From: an uncultured Faecalibacterium sp.
GTDB taxonomy: Bacteria; Bacillota; Clostridia; Oscillospirales; Ruminococcaceae
Reading direction: 5' to 3'
Length of the DNA: 54,195 nt
NCBI GenBank assembly: GCA_934525845.1
Contig: CAKSZS010000013.1
Location: 1 to 54,195, forward strand
This document shows, in pieces, positions 33,510 to 42,492 of the stretch. A program made the position numbers and the translations under genes. Numbering within the stretch: the stretch's first letter is position 1; every line of letters starts with the position of its first letter. The notes beneath the pieces were generated by a model. It had not been told where the DNA came from, ran no database searches, and saw only the letters and a program-made list of their open reading frames with translations.

Positions 33510-34547
33510 TTACTGTTCCGCTGCAGCAGTCGCTGCCGCATTGTGCTCCTGGATGCGGTCGTAGATGGACTGCAGCTCCGGATTCGCGGACAGCACCGAC
33601 TCGTGCAGGGGCGCCATGGCCTCCTGGAACGGAGCGGTGTCCGGATACAGGAAGTTGACGTGCTGCTCGTTCTCTGCCTTATCCTTGGCGGCCGCCACAG
33701 CATCCTCCCAGGCGTCCTGCTCGACCTGCTTGACGATCTCGAAGCCTTCGTCAAAAATGGCGCGTTCTTCGTCGCTCAGCTCCTGCAGGAATTCATAGTT
33801 GGCCACCAGCAGGTCGGGCACCATCTGGTGCATATCGTAGGAGTAGTACTTGCAGATATCGCCGTGGCCGTTGTCGGTCAGGGCCAGCTCGTTGTTCTCT
33901 GCGCCGTCCAGAATGCCGGCCTGCAGCGCGGTGTACACATCACCGAAGCCCATGGGGGTAGCCGTGCCGCCCAGCAGGCGCATCATCTCCACGTTGGTGG
34001 GCGACTGCTGCACGCGGATCTTCAGGCCCTTCAGGTCGGAGGGCTGGTTGATGGGGGTCTTGACGGTGTAGAAGTTGCGGGTGCCGGCATCCAGCCAGGC
34101 CACGGTCTCCAGACCGGCCTTGGAGGTGGTCTTGAAGATGGGGTCGGTGACCTCGGGATCATCCATGGCTTCGTGGTATGCTTCCACGCTGGAGAACAGA
34201 TACGGCAGGTTGAAGATCTGGTACTTGGAGCTGAAGGTCTCCATAATGGCGGTGGAAGCCACGACGAAGTCGATGGCGCCGGTCTGGGTCAGCTGCACCA
34301 TCTCGGTCTGGGAACCCAGCAATTCGCTGGGGTACACTTCCACGCGGTATTTATCGCCCAGTTTGTCGTTGATGTGGGCCGCAAACGCTTCCAGACCCAG
34401 GTGATCCGGGTGGGTCTGGGACTGCACATGGCCAATGCGGATGATCTTGCGGTCATCCTTGTCCGAGCCTGCACCGCAGCCCGTCAGCATCAGACCGCTG
34501 GTCAGAGCTGCTGCGCCCATCAGCGACAGGAACTTTCTTCTCTTCAT
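33510..34547 (-). CDS. dctP: TRAP transporter substrate-binding protein (DctP)
   Basis: 345-aa lipoprotein with lipobox LTGC (Cys24). The DctP core includes IRIGHVQSQTHPDHLG (~40-55), the ligand-binding Arg region LKGLKIRVQQSPTNVEM (~170) and LQAGILDGAENNE (~205). It is the first gene of dctPQM and is directly downstream of a YesMN-type two-component system that probably controls it. The start follows AGAGAGGA. Confidence 0.92.
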   Translation of the reverse strand: MKRRKFLSLMGAAALTSGLMLTGCGAGSDKDDRKIIRIGHVQSQTHPDHLGLEAFAAHINDKLGDKYRVEVYPSELLGSQTEMVQLTQTGAIDFVVASTAIMETFSSKYQIFNLPYLFSSVEAYHEAMDDPEVTDPIFKTTSKAGLETVAWLDAGTRNFYTVKTPINQPSDLKGLKIRVQQSPTNVEMMRLLGGTATPMGFGDVYTALQAGILDGAENNELALTDNGHGDICKYYSYDMHQMVPDLLVANYEFLQELSDEERAIFDEGFEIVKQVEQDAWEDAVAAAKDKAENEQHVNFLYPDTAPFQEAMAPLHESVLSANPELQSIYDRIQEHNAAATAAAEQ

Positions 34548-34774
34548 GAATTGCGTCCTCTCTTTTCCAGTTTTGCAGCACAGCTGCCTTCCGAGACCCG
34601 GCGGGGCAGCGCCTGCACGCCGTCCCGCCGGATCGTCATACTTTGTGAAATAATTGTAACAAATCGTAAAATTTTGCGAAACCGGAATTTTTTGCGATAG
34701 GCAGGACGATTTTGTCTTTGTTGTATCCAAGTACAAATTTATGCTTTTCCAGACGAAAGAAACTGGCAAAAAAG

Positions 34775-34814
34775 AAAGCCATCGTCCGCGCTGACGCGCA
34801 GACGATGGCTTTTT
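34775..34814 (-). terminator. Terminator after the response-regulator gene
   Basis: AAAGCCATCGTC pairs with GACGATGGCTTT, followed on the minus strand by a T-rich stretch. The remaining 34548-34774 is AT-rich and should hold the dctP promoter, but no unambiguous -35/-10 pair stands out. Confidence 0.85.
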
Positions 34815-34822
34815 CTCATCTT

Positions 34823-35605
34823 TCACTGTATCGTTTTTCCCGCCGCATCCAGACGGTATTCCGAGGGCGTTTTGCCCGTGATGCGCTTGAACACCCGGGT
34901 AAAATAGTTTGAGTCGCTGTAGCCGCAGGCGGTGCTGATATCCTTCAGGTTCAGGCGGGGATCCTGCATGAGCTGCTGGGCCTTGCGCACCCGGAACTCG
35001 TTCAGGTAGGCGGAAAAGTTCACCTTGAAGCACTGTTTGAACAGCTTGCAGAAATAGGCATCCGAGTAGCGCAGGGCCGCGGCGGCATCCTGCATGGAGA
35101 TGTCCTCCGGATAGTGCCGCTCAATGAACGCCTGCATCTCGGCACGGATGACTGCTGTGCGGATATCGTCGGTCTCCTCCTGCCGCGCCGGCTCTTCCCG
35201 GACGGTCTCTGCCGGGCGCACCACCGGCTGGGACACCTGCCGGATGGCTTCCTCCACCGCAAACACCAGCTCCTGCTCTTTATACGGCTTGAGCAGATAA
35301 TCCATCGCCCGCACCGAGATGGCCTGTTTGGCATAGGAGAACTTGTCAAACCCGGTCAGAAAGAGGATGGCGCAGTTTTTGTCCGTCTCCCGGATCTTCC
35401 GGGCCACATCCAGCCCGGTCACGCCTGGCATCTCGATGTCCAGGATCGCCACCTGGGGCGCTTCCCGCTCGAACAGCGCAATGGCTTCCCGGCCGTTCCG
35501 GGCCTCGTAAAGCAAGATCAGGTCCCCCAGATACTTCTGCAGGGTCTTGCACAGCACCTTGCGCTCGATCAGCTCATCCTCTGCCACCAGCACTTTGCAC
35601 TTCAT
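34823..35605 (-). CDS. Response regulator, AraC type (YesN-like)
   Basis: 260 aa. The receiver domain is at 1-120 with phospho-acceptor Asp56 (AILDIEMPG) and the conserved Lys in YLLKPYK (~106). The C-terminal AraC helix-turn-helix domain (~165-255) contains the signature ISTACGYSDSNYFTRVFKRITGKTPSEYR (in part GYSDSNYFTRVFK). Its ATG overlaps the kinase stop by 4 nt. It most likely activates the TRAP operon encoded immediately downstream. Confidence 0.92.
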   Translation of the reverse strand: MKCKVLVAEDELIERKVLCKTLQKYLGDLILLYEARNGREAIALFEREAPQVAILDIEMPGVTGLDVARKIRETDKNCAILFLTGFDKFSYAKQAISVRAMDYLLKPYKEQELVFAVEEAIRQVSQPVVRPAETVREEPARQEETDDIRTAVIRAEMQAFIERHYPEDISMQDAAAALRYSDAYFCKLFKQCFKVNFSAYLNEFRVRKAQQLMQDPRLNLKDISTACGYSDSNYFTRVFKRITGKTPSEYRLDAAGKTIQ

Positions 35606-37071
35606 TCCGCTTCCTCCTGTCGTTGTGGGATCTCGAACCGGATCACTGTGCCGTGGCCCGGTCGGCTGTACACCTGCATTCCGCCCGCCGGGTACAGCAT
35701 CGTGATGCGCCGGAAAATATTGCCCAGGCCGATGCTCCGGCCGGTCTGCTCGCTCTGCCGGATCTTCTGCTGCAGGGCTTTCAGCTCTGCGGCATCCATG
35801 CCCCTGCCGTTGTCCGCCACGGTCAGGATCAGCATTCCGTCCTTCTGCCAAACCCGCAGCAGGATGCGCCCGCCCTCTTCACAGGATTTCAGGCCGTGGG
35901 AAAAAGCGTTTTCCACCACCGGCTGCAAGGTGAAGGAGGGCAGCCGCACCGCCGCCGGGTCTACCTCGATCTTCTTTTCCACGGTGATGCGCCCATCGAA
36001 CCGCATCTGCTGCAAGTAAATGTAGTCGTCCAGCCCCTCCAGCTCTTCTTCCAGCGTGATCTCCTGCTGCTTGGTGCGCAGGTTGTGCCGGAACAGACTG
36101 CCCAGCCTCACGATCATCTCATCGGTGGTCCCGGCATCTTCCAGCCGCGCCATGCAGGAGATCATGTTCAGGGTGTTGAACAGAAAGTGCGGGTTCACCT
36201 GGCTTTTCAGCACTTCCAGCCGGGTGTGCTCCAGGTCCTTTTCCAGGGCCAGGTTGCGCACCTCTTCCCGGTGCAGAGCCTCCTGGGTGGAGAGGTACTC
36301 CGCCATGGCGTGCTTCATCTGGTTGAAGGTGCGGGTCAGACGGCCCACCTCATCCTGACTGCGCACGGGCAGGTCGGCCCCGGAAAAATCGTTTTCCGCG
36401 ATGCTGCGGGAAGCCTGCGCCAGCTGCAGCAGGGGCCGCACCACGGTGGAAGACAACACTTGCAGCAGCACCAGCACCAGCGCCAAGGCCAATGCAAGCA
36501 GCGCCAGATACAGCACCGGCAGGCGCTCCAGCCAGACCGTCCGGTCGTGGTACACGGTGCTCTCCTGTTCCAGTGTTGCCTGGGTCAGCCGCAGAGCGTA
36601 CTCCGCCAGATAGTCCTGCAGGGTCATGATGTGGTACGTCTGTTCCACATAGCCCTCCGCCGACATGGACAGCTGCAAAAAGGCATCCCGGGCTTCCTGG
36701 TAGCCCGCATAGCCCTGCAGCAGATTCCAGGTGCGGGCATAGCGTTCTTCTCCGATCTGGCTGTAATCAAAAGGCAGCGCGTCCAGACTTTTTTCCGCTG
36801 CCGCACAGGCTTCCAGATAGCTCTGTGCGCTCTCCTGCGAGGGTTCCCGGACATAGCGGGCAAAGGCTTTCGTTTCCGCCTTGATGGCGTCCTGCACCGC
36901 ATAGCAGGACGCGTTGTCCGACAGCAGGGTGTCAAAGGCCCGCACCGTCCAGCGGCCCGCCACCGTGGCAATGCCCACCGACAGCAGGGTCACCAGCAGG
37001 ATGGCAATGCCCCACCCGGTGACCTTGGCGTGCAGCGAAAGCCCTTTCCGCTTTTCCGTCCGGCTGTACAC
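35602..37071 (-). CDS. Sensor histidine kinase (YesM-like)
   Basis: 489 aa. Two membrane helices (~17-37 and ~195-215) frame an extracellular helical sensor region (~38-195). A HAMP domain follows (~215-270, ending DEVGRLTRTFNQM), then the His_kinase domain with HFLFNTLN (~293) and an ATP-binding domain (VVENAFSHG ~385, DNGRGMD ~430, GLGN ~455). GTG 37071 is chosen as start since a G-rich ribosome site lies just upstream and the next segment is the basic cytoplasmic tail. The sensor may report the TRAP ligand. Confidence 0.9.
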   Translation of the reverse strand: MYSRTEKRKGLSLHAKVTGWGIAILLVTLLSVGIATVAGRWTVRAFDTLLSDNASCYAVQDAIKAETKAFARYVREPSQESAQSYLEACAAAEKSLDALPFDYSQIGEERYARTWNLLQGYAGYQEARDAFLQLSMSAEGYVEQTYHIMTLQDYLAEYALRLTQATLEQESTVYHDRTVWLERLPVLYLALLALALALVLVLLQVLSSTVVRPLLQLAQASRSIAENDFSGADLPVRSQDEVGRLTRTFNQMKHAMAEYLSTQEALHREEVRNLALEKDLEHTRLEVLKSQVNPHFLFNTLNMISCMARLEDAGTTDEMIVRLGSLFRHNLRTKQQEITLEEELEGLDDYIYLQQMRFDGRITVEKKIEVDPAAVRLPSFTLQPVVENAFSHGLKSCEEGGRILLRVWQKDGMLILTVADNGRGMDAAELKALQQKIRQSEQTGRSIGLGNIFRRITMLYPAGGMQVYSRPGHGTVIRFEIPQRQEEAE

Positions 37072-37144
37072 ACCGCTTCCCCCCTGTCTCCGAATCTTTC
37101 CTTTAGTATACTGGCTTTCGGGCCAAAGTGCAACCGCCCCGGCA

Positions 37145-37186
37145 ACACAAAACCCCGGCACTTTCGCAACGGAAAATGCCGGGGTG
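37145..37186 (-). terminator. Terminator after the aminotransferase gene
   Basis: ACCCCGGCA pairs with TGCCGGGGT, followed on the minus strand by TTTTGTG. Confidence 0.75.
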
Positions 37187-37191
37187 TCGTA

Positions 37192-38376
37192 TTATTCGTG
37201 TTTCAGCAGAGCGGCCAGTTTTTCCAGACGGTGCAGCGCCTCGTCCAGCACCTCGGTGCCGCGGGCAAAGTGCATCCGGATCAGGTGGTTCACCGGCTCC
37301 CGGAAGAAGCTGGAACCCGGCACGGCGGCCACACCGATCTCCCGGATCATCCACTCGCAGAACTGCAGGTCGGTCCAGCCCGCAAACTGCGGCAGGGCCA
37401 GGAAGTCCGAGATGTCGATGAGGATGAAGTAGGTGCCTTGCGGGACATTGTGCTTCAGGCCGATGCGGTCCAGCCCTGCCAGAAAGTGGTCCCGCTTCTC
37501 GGTGTAGAGGGCGCACAGGCTCTCGTAGTAGTCGGCGGGCAGTTCCAGCCCGGCCACAGCGGCTTCCTGCAGCGGTGCAGCCGCACCCACGGTGAGGAAG
37601 TCGTGCACCTTGCGTGCCCCCTCGATGACCGAAGCCGGTCCGATGAGGTAGCCCAGACGCCAGCCGGTGATGGAGTAGGTCTTGGACAGCGAATTGCAGG
37701 TGATGGTGTGCTCGAACATTCCGGGCAGGCTGGCCATACAGATGTGCTGGGCCGGAGCATACACGATGTGCTCATACACTTCATCGGTGACCACAAAAGC
37801 GTCATATCGGATCGCCAGCTTTGCAATGGCTTCCAGCTCGTCCCGGCGGAACACCTTGCCGCAGGGGTTGGAGGGGTTGCAGAGGATCAGCGCCTTGGCA
37901 CCCTCGGCAAAGCCCTTTTCAATCAGGGAAAGGTCGAACTCATAGGTGGGCGGCACCAGCGGGATGTAGATGGGTTCCGCGCCGGACAGGATGGCGTCCG
38001 CGCCGTAATTCTCGTAAAAGGGCGAGAAGATCATCACCTTGTCGCCGGGGTTGCAGATGGTCATCATCGCGGCCATCATGGCTTCCGTGCCGCCGCAGGT
38101 CACGCAGATCTCGGTGTTGGGGTCCACTTCGTGATGCAGGGCGGGACTGGTCTTTTTGGCCAGCGCCTCGCGGAAGTTCTGGGCACCGAAGGTCACGGCA
38201 TACTGGTGCGGCCCTTTGTATGCGGTCTCGGCCAGGGCGTCCAGCAGCTGCTTGGGCGGGTCAAAGTCCGGGAAGCCCTGGGACAGGTTGATGGAATCGT
38301 ACTGATTGTTGATGCGGGTCATGCGGCGGATGACCGAATCCGTGAAGGTGCCCACACGGTCACTGAGCTGTGGCAT
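37192..38376 (-). CDS. Pyridoxal-phosphate aminotransferase, class I/II
   Basis: 394-aa fold-type I aminotransferase. Motifs are INLSQGFPDFDPP (~29-41), the cofactor-contact region LILCNPSNPCGKVF (~165), and the Schiff-base Lys in SLSKTYSITGWRLGY (~234). It resembles methionine/aromatic or kynurenine-type transaminases; the exact substrate is not determinable here. The start at 38376 follows GGGGAGG. It is downstream of a methionine gamma-lyase-like gene, separated by the hairpin array at 38399-38576. Confidence 0.9.
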   Translation of the reverse strand: MPQLSDRVGTFTDSVIRRMTRINNQYDSINLSQGFPDFDPPKQLLDALAETAYKGPHQYAVTFGAQNFREALAKKTSPALHHEVDPNTEICVTCGGTEAMMAAMMTICNPGDKVMIFSPFYENYGADAILSGAEPIYIPLVPPTYEFDLSLIEKGFAEGAKALILCNPSNPCGKVFRRDELEAIAKLAIRYDAFVVTDEVYEHIVYAPAQHICMASLPGMFEHTITCNSLSKTYSITGWRLGYLIGPASVIEGARKVHDFLTVGAAAPLQEAAVAGLELPADYYESLCALYTEKRDHFLAGLDRIGLKHNVPQGTYFILIDISDFLALPQFAGWTDLQFCEWMIREIGVAAVPGSSFFREPVNHLIRMHFARGTEVLDEALHRLEKLAALLKHE

Positions 38377-38398
38377 AAGGTTCCTCCCCTTGAGAGAA

Positions 38399-38576
38399 TG
38401 ATGTCGTTCGTTCCGAACAAATGATGCACGCCCGTTCCGGGTGCACGATGTGGCTTGCGCCATGATGCAGCCTTCGGCCATGGAGTATGTGCCGTAAGGC
38501 ACACATCATGGTCTGCACAGCAGACTGCATCCTATGCCCGCAGGGCAGTACATCATGCGCCGCAGGCGCACATCAT
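38399..38576. repeat. Array of eight mini-hairpins with conserved ATGATG/CATCAT linkers
   Basis: Eight successive short palindromes fill the gap between two genes of one operon: GTTCG/CGAAC, TGCAC-CCCG/CGGG-TGCA, TGGC/GCCA, GCC/GGC, GTGCC/GGCAC, GTCTGC/GCAGAC, GCCC/GGGC and CGCC/GGCG. Most are separated by CATCATG or ATGATG-type linkers. Stems differ in sequence but the pairing is kept. I see no coding potential. Function unknown. Confidence 0.7.
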
Positions 38577-39838
38577 TTAAAATACGCGTTCTGGATGGCC
38601 AGCAGGACACCGGCACGGCTGGCGGCAAAGTTCAGACCGCCCTGCAGATAGCAGGTGTACGGCTCACGCAGGGGGCCGTCACAGGACAGCTCGATGGTGC
38701 TGCCCTGGGTAAAGCTGCCGCTGGCCATGATGACCTCATCGGTGTAGCCCGGTTCCGGGGAAGGTTCCGGGGCGGCGTAGCTGTCCACCGGGCTGGCGGC
38801 CTGGATGCCGCGGCAGAAGCCGATGAGGGCATCGGCGGTGTCGGCGTCAAAGCAGGTCACGATGTCGTTGTGGTCCTCGCAGTAGCGCGGGATGGGCTTT
38901 TTGCCCACCAGTTCCAGCATACACTGGGCATAGATAGCCGTCTTGATGGCTTCGCACACCACGCCGGGGGCGTAGTAGAAGCCCAGGTACATATCCCGGG
39001 GCGTTTCCAGCGTGCAGCCCAGTTCCTTGCCCAGGCCGGGAGCGTTCAGGCGGTAAGCGCACAGCTCCACCAGGTCTTTGCGGCCCGCGATGTAGCCGCC
39101 GGTGGGGGCGATGCCGCCGCCGGGGTTCTTGATGAGGCTGCCCACCACCAGGTCGGCCCCGGCCTGGCATGGCTCCTTCATCTGAGTGAACTCGCCGTAG
39201 CAGTTGTCCACAAAGATGATGATGTCCGGGTTGGCCGCGCGGGCGGTGTCAGCGATCTTCTGGATGGTGTCCAAATCAAAGGCATTGCGCTGCAGGTAGC
39301 CGCGGCTGCGCTGGATGTGGCACACCTTGGCCCCGGGAGCCTTTTTTGCAATGAGGTCGTAATCCGGGGTGAAGTCGGCCTTGAGGGGAGCTTCATCGTA
39401 CCGGATGCCGTAGTCCATCAGGGTGCCGGTGCCCTTGCCCTTGCCGTCCAGACCGATGACGCCTTCCAGCGTATCGTAGGGGCGGCCGGTGGCAGCCAGC
39501 AGGGTGTCCCCTGCCCGCAGCAGGCCGAACAGGGCCACGGCCAGCGTATGGGTGCCGCTCTGGAACTGGCTGCGGACGAGGGCGTCCTCGGCCCCCATCA
39601 CTTCTGCAAAGATCTGCTCCAGCTTAGCGCGGCCGGTATCCCACAGGCCGTAGCCGGTGGTGCCCAGCATATCGGTGGAGGACATCTGGGTATCCGCAAA
39701 GGCCTTGAGCATCTTGAGCTGGTTGAAGTCCCGGATCTCTTCCATATGGCGGAAGTAGGGCTGGCACAGCTCCATGGCCTTTTCGTCCAGGGCCAGCACC
39801 TCGGGTTTGTAATCAAAAAAGTGGTTTAAAATTGACAT
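38573..39838 (-). CDS. Methionine gamma-lyase-like PLP protein (aluminum-resistance family, YnbB)
   Basis: 421-aa protein of the Met_gamma_lyase (PF06838) family, often annotated as aluminum resistance protein. Recognisable stretches are SSTDMLGTTGYGLWDTGRAK (~54-73), LVRSQFQSGTHTLAVALFG (~90-108) and GSLIKNPGGGIAPTGGYIAG (~230-249), which holds the likely cofactor Lys. Biochemical function of the family is poorly defined. The Shine-Dalgarno is AAGGA. Together with the aminotransferase it suggests sulfur amino-acid metabolism. Confidence 0.85.
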   Translation of the reverse strand: MSILNHFFDYKPEVLALDEKAMELCQPYFRHMEEIRDFNQLKMLKAFADTQMSSTDMLGTTGYGLWDTGRAKLEQIFAEVMGAEDALVRSQFQSGTHTLAVALFGLLRAGDTLLAATGRPYDTLEGVIGLDGKGKGTGTLMDYGIRYDEAPLKADFTPDYDLIAKKAPGAKVCHIQRSRGYLQRNAFDLDTIQKIADTARAANPDIIIFVDNCYGEFTQMKEPCQAGADLVVGSLIKNPGGGIAPTGGYIAGRKDLVELCAYRLNAPGLGKELGCTLETPRDMYLGFYYAPGVVCEAIKTAIYAQCMLELVGKKPIPRYCEDHNDIVTCFDADTADALIGFCRGIQAASPVDSYAAPEPSPEPGYTDEVIMASGSFTQGSTIELSCDGPLREPYTCYLQGGLNFAASRAGVLLAIQNAYFK

Positions 39839-39934
39839 TCTGATAATTCCTTAATTATTTTGTGCATCCCGGAAGGATGCGTTCGCGTGGATTTTGTCTG
39901 ATGGCTTTTGTCAGCGGCATCTCCGCCAAGGGAT

Positions 39935-40083
39935 GTTCTCTTTTGCCGCACAAAAGAGAACCAGAAAAGCGCCAGCGATTTCGACGCGCTGGACCCACGA
40001 ATCAAGGGCTGCTCGCCCTTGATAATCCCAAAGTTGAAGTCAAAGCGGAAAAAAGCTAGCGCTGCGCTTCACGCTTTTTTCTC
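39935..40083. repeat. Cluster of intergenic palindromes
   Basis: The gap 39839-40103 contains GTTCTCTTTTG-CCGCA-CAAAAGAGAAC (39935-39961, 11 bp perfect), ATCAAGGGC-TGCTC-GCCCTTGAT (40001-40023, 9 bp perfect) and GCG-AAAAAAGC...GCTTTTTT-CGC (about 40045-40085). It looks like a composite repeat element rather than a gene. Confidence 0.5.
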
Positions 40084-40103
40084 GCTTCTCCCATTGGAAA
40101 AGT

Positions 40104-40862
40104 TCACGGCGAGGCGTATTTTGCATACTCTGCAAGTTTTGCAAAGCCCAGGCGGGCATAAAAGGGCACTCGTTCCGGGGCGCAGAGGAAGACGGGGTGC
40201 AGGCCCTGGGCGGCCAGCTCGTTGGCCATCTGCACGATGAGCCGCCCGCCGATGCCCTTTCCCCGCAGAGGTTCTGCGGTCTGGCCGCAGGCCATATAGG
40301 CCTGCCCGTTGTACAGCGCGCAGGCGCTCACCGTGCACACGACTTCCCCGCCCTGTTCCAGCGTCCAGACCATCGCCCGGCCCCGGACGCGCTTGGTGCA
40401 CAGTTCGGAGTAAAAGTCTTCCTGCCGGGCGGAGTCCGCCGGGAACAGTGCTTTGGCCGCACGGGCGGCAGAGGGTTCCCGGTCAAAGGTCAGTTGCTTC
40501 CAAAGGGCTTCATCGGCGGCGGGCCGGGGCAGCGCTCTGCCGGGAGTCAGACCGAACACGGTCAGCGTCTCGGCCTTGTGCCAGCCGGCGGGCGGCGGGC
40601 ACTCTGCCTCGTCCAGCACGATGCTCTCACAGCCGCAGAAGCTCAGAAAGCCCGCCAGCTCCTCGGGGTTGGCGTGGCCCGCCGCCCAGGCCGTGGTGCC
40701 GTTCAGTTCCAGCGCCAGCGTGGGCGCGGCATAGAACCGCCACGGCTGGCTTTTGCCGAACAACGCACGGTCCAGCGGCAGGATGGCGTCCAGCGCCCAC
40801 TTGTCCCGGCAGGCGTTCGCAAACTGCGCCCGGCGTTTCGGGGTGTTGACCTGTGCGATCAC
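40104..40862 (-). CDS. GNAT family N-acetyltransferase
   Basis: 252 aa. The C-terminal GNAT domain (~120-250) shows the acetyl-CoA loop TAEPLRGKGIGGRLIVQM (~198-214) and the terminal PFYARLGF motif. The N-terminal half is divergent. Its ATG overlaps the murD stop (ATGA), so it is coupled to murD. The substrate is unknown. Confidence 0.85.
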   Translation of the reverse strand: MIAQVNTPKRRAQFANACRDKWALDAILPLDRALFGKSQPWRFYAAPTLALELNGTTAWAAGHANPEELAGFLSFCGCESIVLDEAECPPPAGWHKAETLTVFGLTPGRALPRPAADEALWKQLTFDREPSAARAAKALFPADSARQEDFYSELCTKRVRGRAMVWTLEQGGEVVCTVSACALYNGQAYMACGQTAEPLRGKGIGGRLIVQMANELAAQGLHPVFLCAPERVPFYARLGFAKLAEYAKYASP

Positions 40863-42259
40863 TTGAGGTCGTTCACGATCTTCTTGAATTCGCGGCCGCG
40901 CACCTCAAAATTGGGGTACAGGTCGAAGGACGCGCTGGCCGGGGACAGGATGATGATGTCCCCGGGCTTTGCGCAGGCACGGGCCAGCTCCACGGCGTGC
41001 TGCATATTGTCCGCGTGCTGGATGGGCAGCTCGGCCTCGTTGAAGTTCGGATCCTCGCGGACAGCCTTCTCGATGCGGGGGCCGGTGGCACCCATCAGGA
41101 TCAGGTTCTTGACGTGGGCCACCACTTCCGGTGCCAGCGGCTCATACGGGATGTGCTTGTCGTAGCCGCCCGCGATCAGAATGACCTTCTGATTGAAGCT
41201 GCGCAGGCCGGCAATGGTGCGGGTGGGGCTGGTGCCGATGGAGTCGTTGTAGTACAGCACGCCGTCCAGGGTGCGCACCGGCTCGATGCGGTGTTCCACG
41301 CCGGTAAAGGTGCTGCCCACCCGCTGGATGGCTTCCACGGGCACCTGGCCCCACACGGCAGCGGCAGCAGCCAGCAGGTTCTCGATGTTGTGCAGGCCCC
41401 GCAGTTTCACATCCTTCTGGGCCAGGAACGGGGTCACCACGCCGTCCTCGGCCATGCAGAGCATTCCGTCCTTGCGCAGGAAGGCACCGTTGTCGGTGTC
41501 GTGCAGGCGGGTGAACCACACCTGCTTGCCCTTGCAGTCCTTCTGCATGGAGCGGCTGATCTCGTTCTCGTAGCCCAGCACGGCGCGGCAGGGCGGGTTC
41601 TGGTACAGCAGGATGTTGCGCTTGGCATCGATGTACTCCTGCATATCCTTGTGGTGATCCAGGTGGTTCGGGGTGACGTTGGTCACCACCGCCACGTTGG
41701 GGCTGGAGTGCATACTGATGAGCTGGAAGCTGGACAGCTCCACCACGGCCACATCGTCCGGGCTGACCTCGGGCAGCATGGGCAGCAGGGCCGCGCCGAT
41801 GTTGCCGCCCAGGTGCACCTTGCGGCCGGCGGCCTTGAAGAACTCGGAGATCAGGGTAGTGGTGGTGGTCTTGCCGTCCGAGCCGGTCACGGCCACGATC
41901 TCGCAGGGGCAGAAATCAAAGAACAGCTCCACCTCGCTGGTGACCATGGTGCCGGCGGCCATGGCGTCCTGCAGGGGCTTTTCGAAGTAGCCCACAAAGC
42001 CCGGGGTGCGCATGATGATGTCCTGCCCCTTGAAGCCGTCCAGATAATTTTCGCCCAGGCTCAGGCCGATGCCCAGTTCCCGGATGGTGGCGGCATAATC
42101 GCCGAAATCCTCCACGCTCTTTTTCTGGTCGCACAGGGTCACCTGCGCGCCCAGCTCCACGAACTCTTTGATGAGGGTCTTGTGGCTGACACCGGCACCG
42201 ATGAACGCCACCTTTTTGCCTTTGATGAGCTGCTCCAGCTGCTGTTGTTCCTTCTGCAT
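40859..42259 (-). CDS. murD: UDP-N-acetylmuramoylalanine--D-glutamate ligase
   Basis: 466-aa cytoplasmic Mur ligase that adds D-Glu to UDP-MurNAc-L-Ala in peptidoglycan synthesis. The N-terminal Rossmann region has VAFIGAGVSHKTL (~14-26). The ATP loop is VTGSDGKTTTTTL (~116-128). The ligand region is NVTPNHLDHH (~190) and the C-terminal domain holds YNDSIGTSPTRTIAGL (~315-330). Typical length. The start follows GGAGGAGGA. murD stands outside any visible dcw cluster here. Confidence 0.93.
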   Translation of the reverse strand: MQKEQQQLEQLIKGKKVAFIGAGVSHKTLIKEFVELGAQVTLCDQKKSVEDFGDYAATIRELGIGLSLGENYLDGFKGQDIIMRTPGFVGYFEKPLQDAMAAGTMVTSEVELFFDFCPCEIVAVTGSDGKTTTTTLISEFFKAAGRKVHLGGNIGAALLPMLPEVSPDDVAVVELSSFQLISMHSSPNVAVVTNVTPNHLDHHKDMQEYIDAKRNILLYQNPPCRAVLGYENEISRSMQKDCKGKQVWFTRLHDTDNGAFLRKDGMLCMAEDGVVTPFLAQKDVKLRGLHNIENLLAAAAAVWGQVPVEAIQRVGSTFTGVEHRIEPVRTLDGVLYYNDSIGTSPTRTIAGLRSFNQKVILIAGGYDKHIPYEPLAPEVVAHVKNLILMGATGPRIEKAVREDPNFNEAELPIQHADNMQHAVELARACAKPGDIIILSPASASFDLYPNFEVRGREFKKIVNDLK

Positions 42260-42414
42260 AAAAACAGTTCCTCCTCCATATATCGTATTCAGAATGCGCC
42301 TTTCTGGCGGGCGCAGGATGGTTTTGCTGTACCATTATAGTCCATTTGGCGGCAATTGGCAACGGAAAAGCATACACTTTGCGGCAAAAGTCCGGGAAAT
42401 TCACAAAAAAGCAA

Positions 42415-42443
42415 TTGTCTTTTGCATTTTTTTCTGCTACACT
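42415..42443 (+). promoter_or_regulatory. Promoter of the oligopeptide-binding protein gene
   Basis: TTGTCT (42415-42420), 17 bp, TACACT (42438-42443), 50 bp before the start. Confidence 0.6.
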
Positions 42444-42492
42444 TGTCGGGACGGCAGGTATCTTGTACACAACCTGCCCGGACAATGAGAGA

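Noticed and set aside
31521..34700. 1059-codon open frame on the plus strand
   Set aside because: It runs antisense through dctM, dctQ and dctP, has low-complexity His/Gly/Asp-rich content typical of the reverse strand of GC-rich genes, and no ribosome site or family.
35623..38424. 933-codon plus-strand frame
   Set aside because: Antisense to the histidine kinase and aminotransferase, both with full family motifs.
38399..38576. Possible CRISPR array
   Set aside because: The units are 18-25 bp hairpins of differing sequence without identical repeats or unique spacers, and no cas genes are present.
39862..40059. 65-codon plus-strand frame between the PLP enzyme and acetyltransferase
   Set aside because: It spans several perfect palindromes, has no ribosome site and no recognisable family, so it is treated as repeat sequence.
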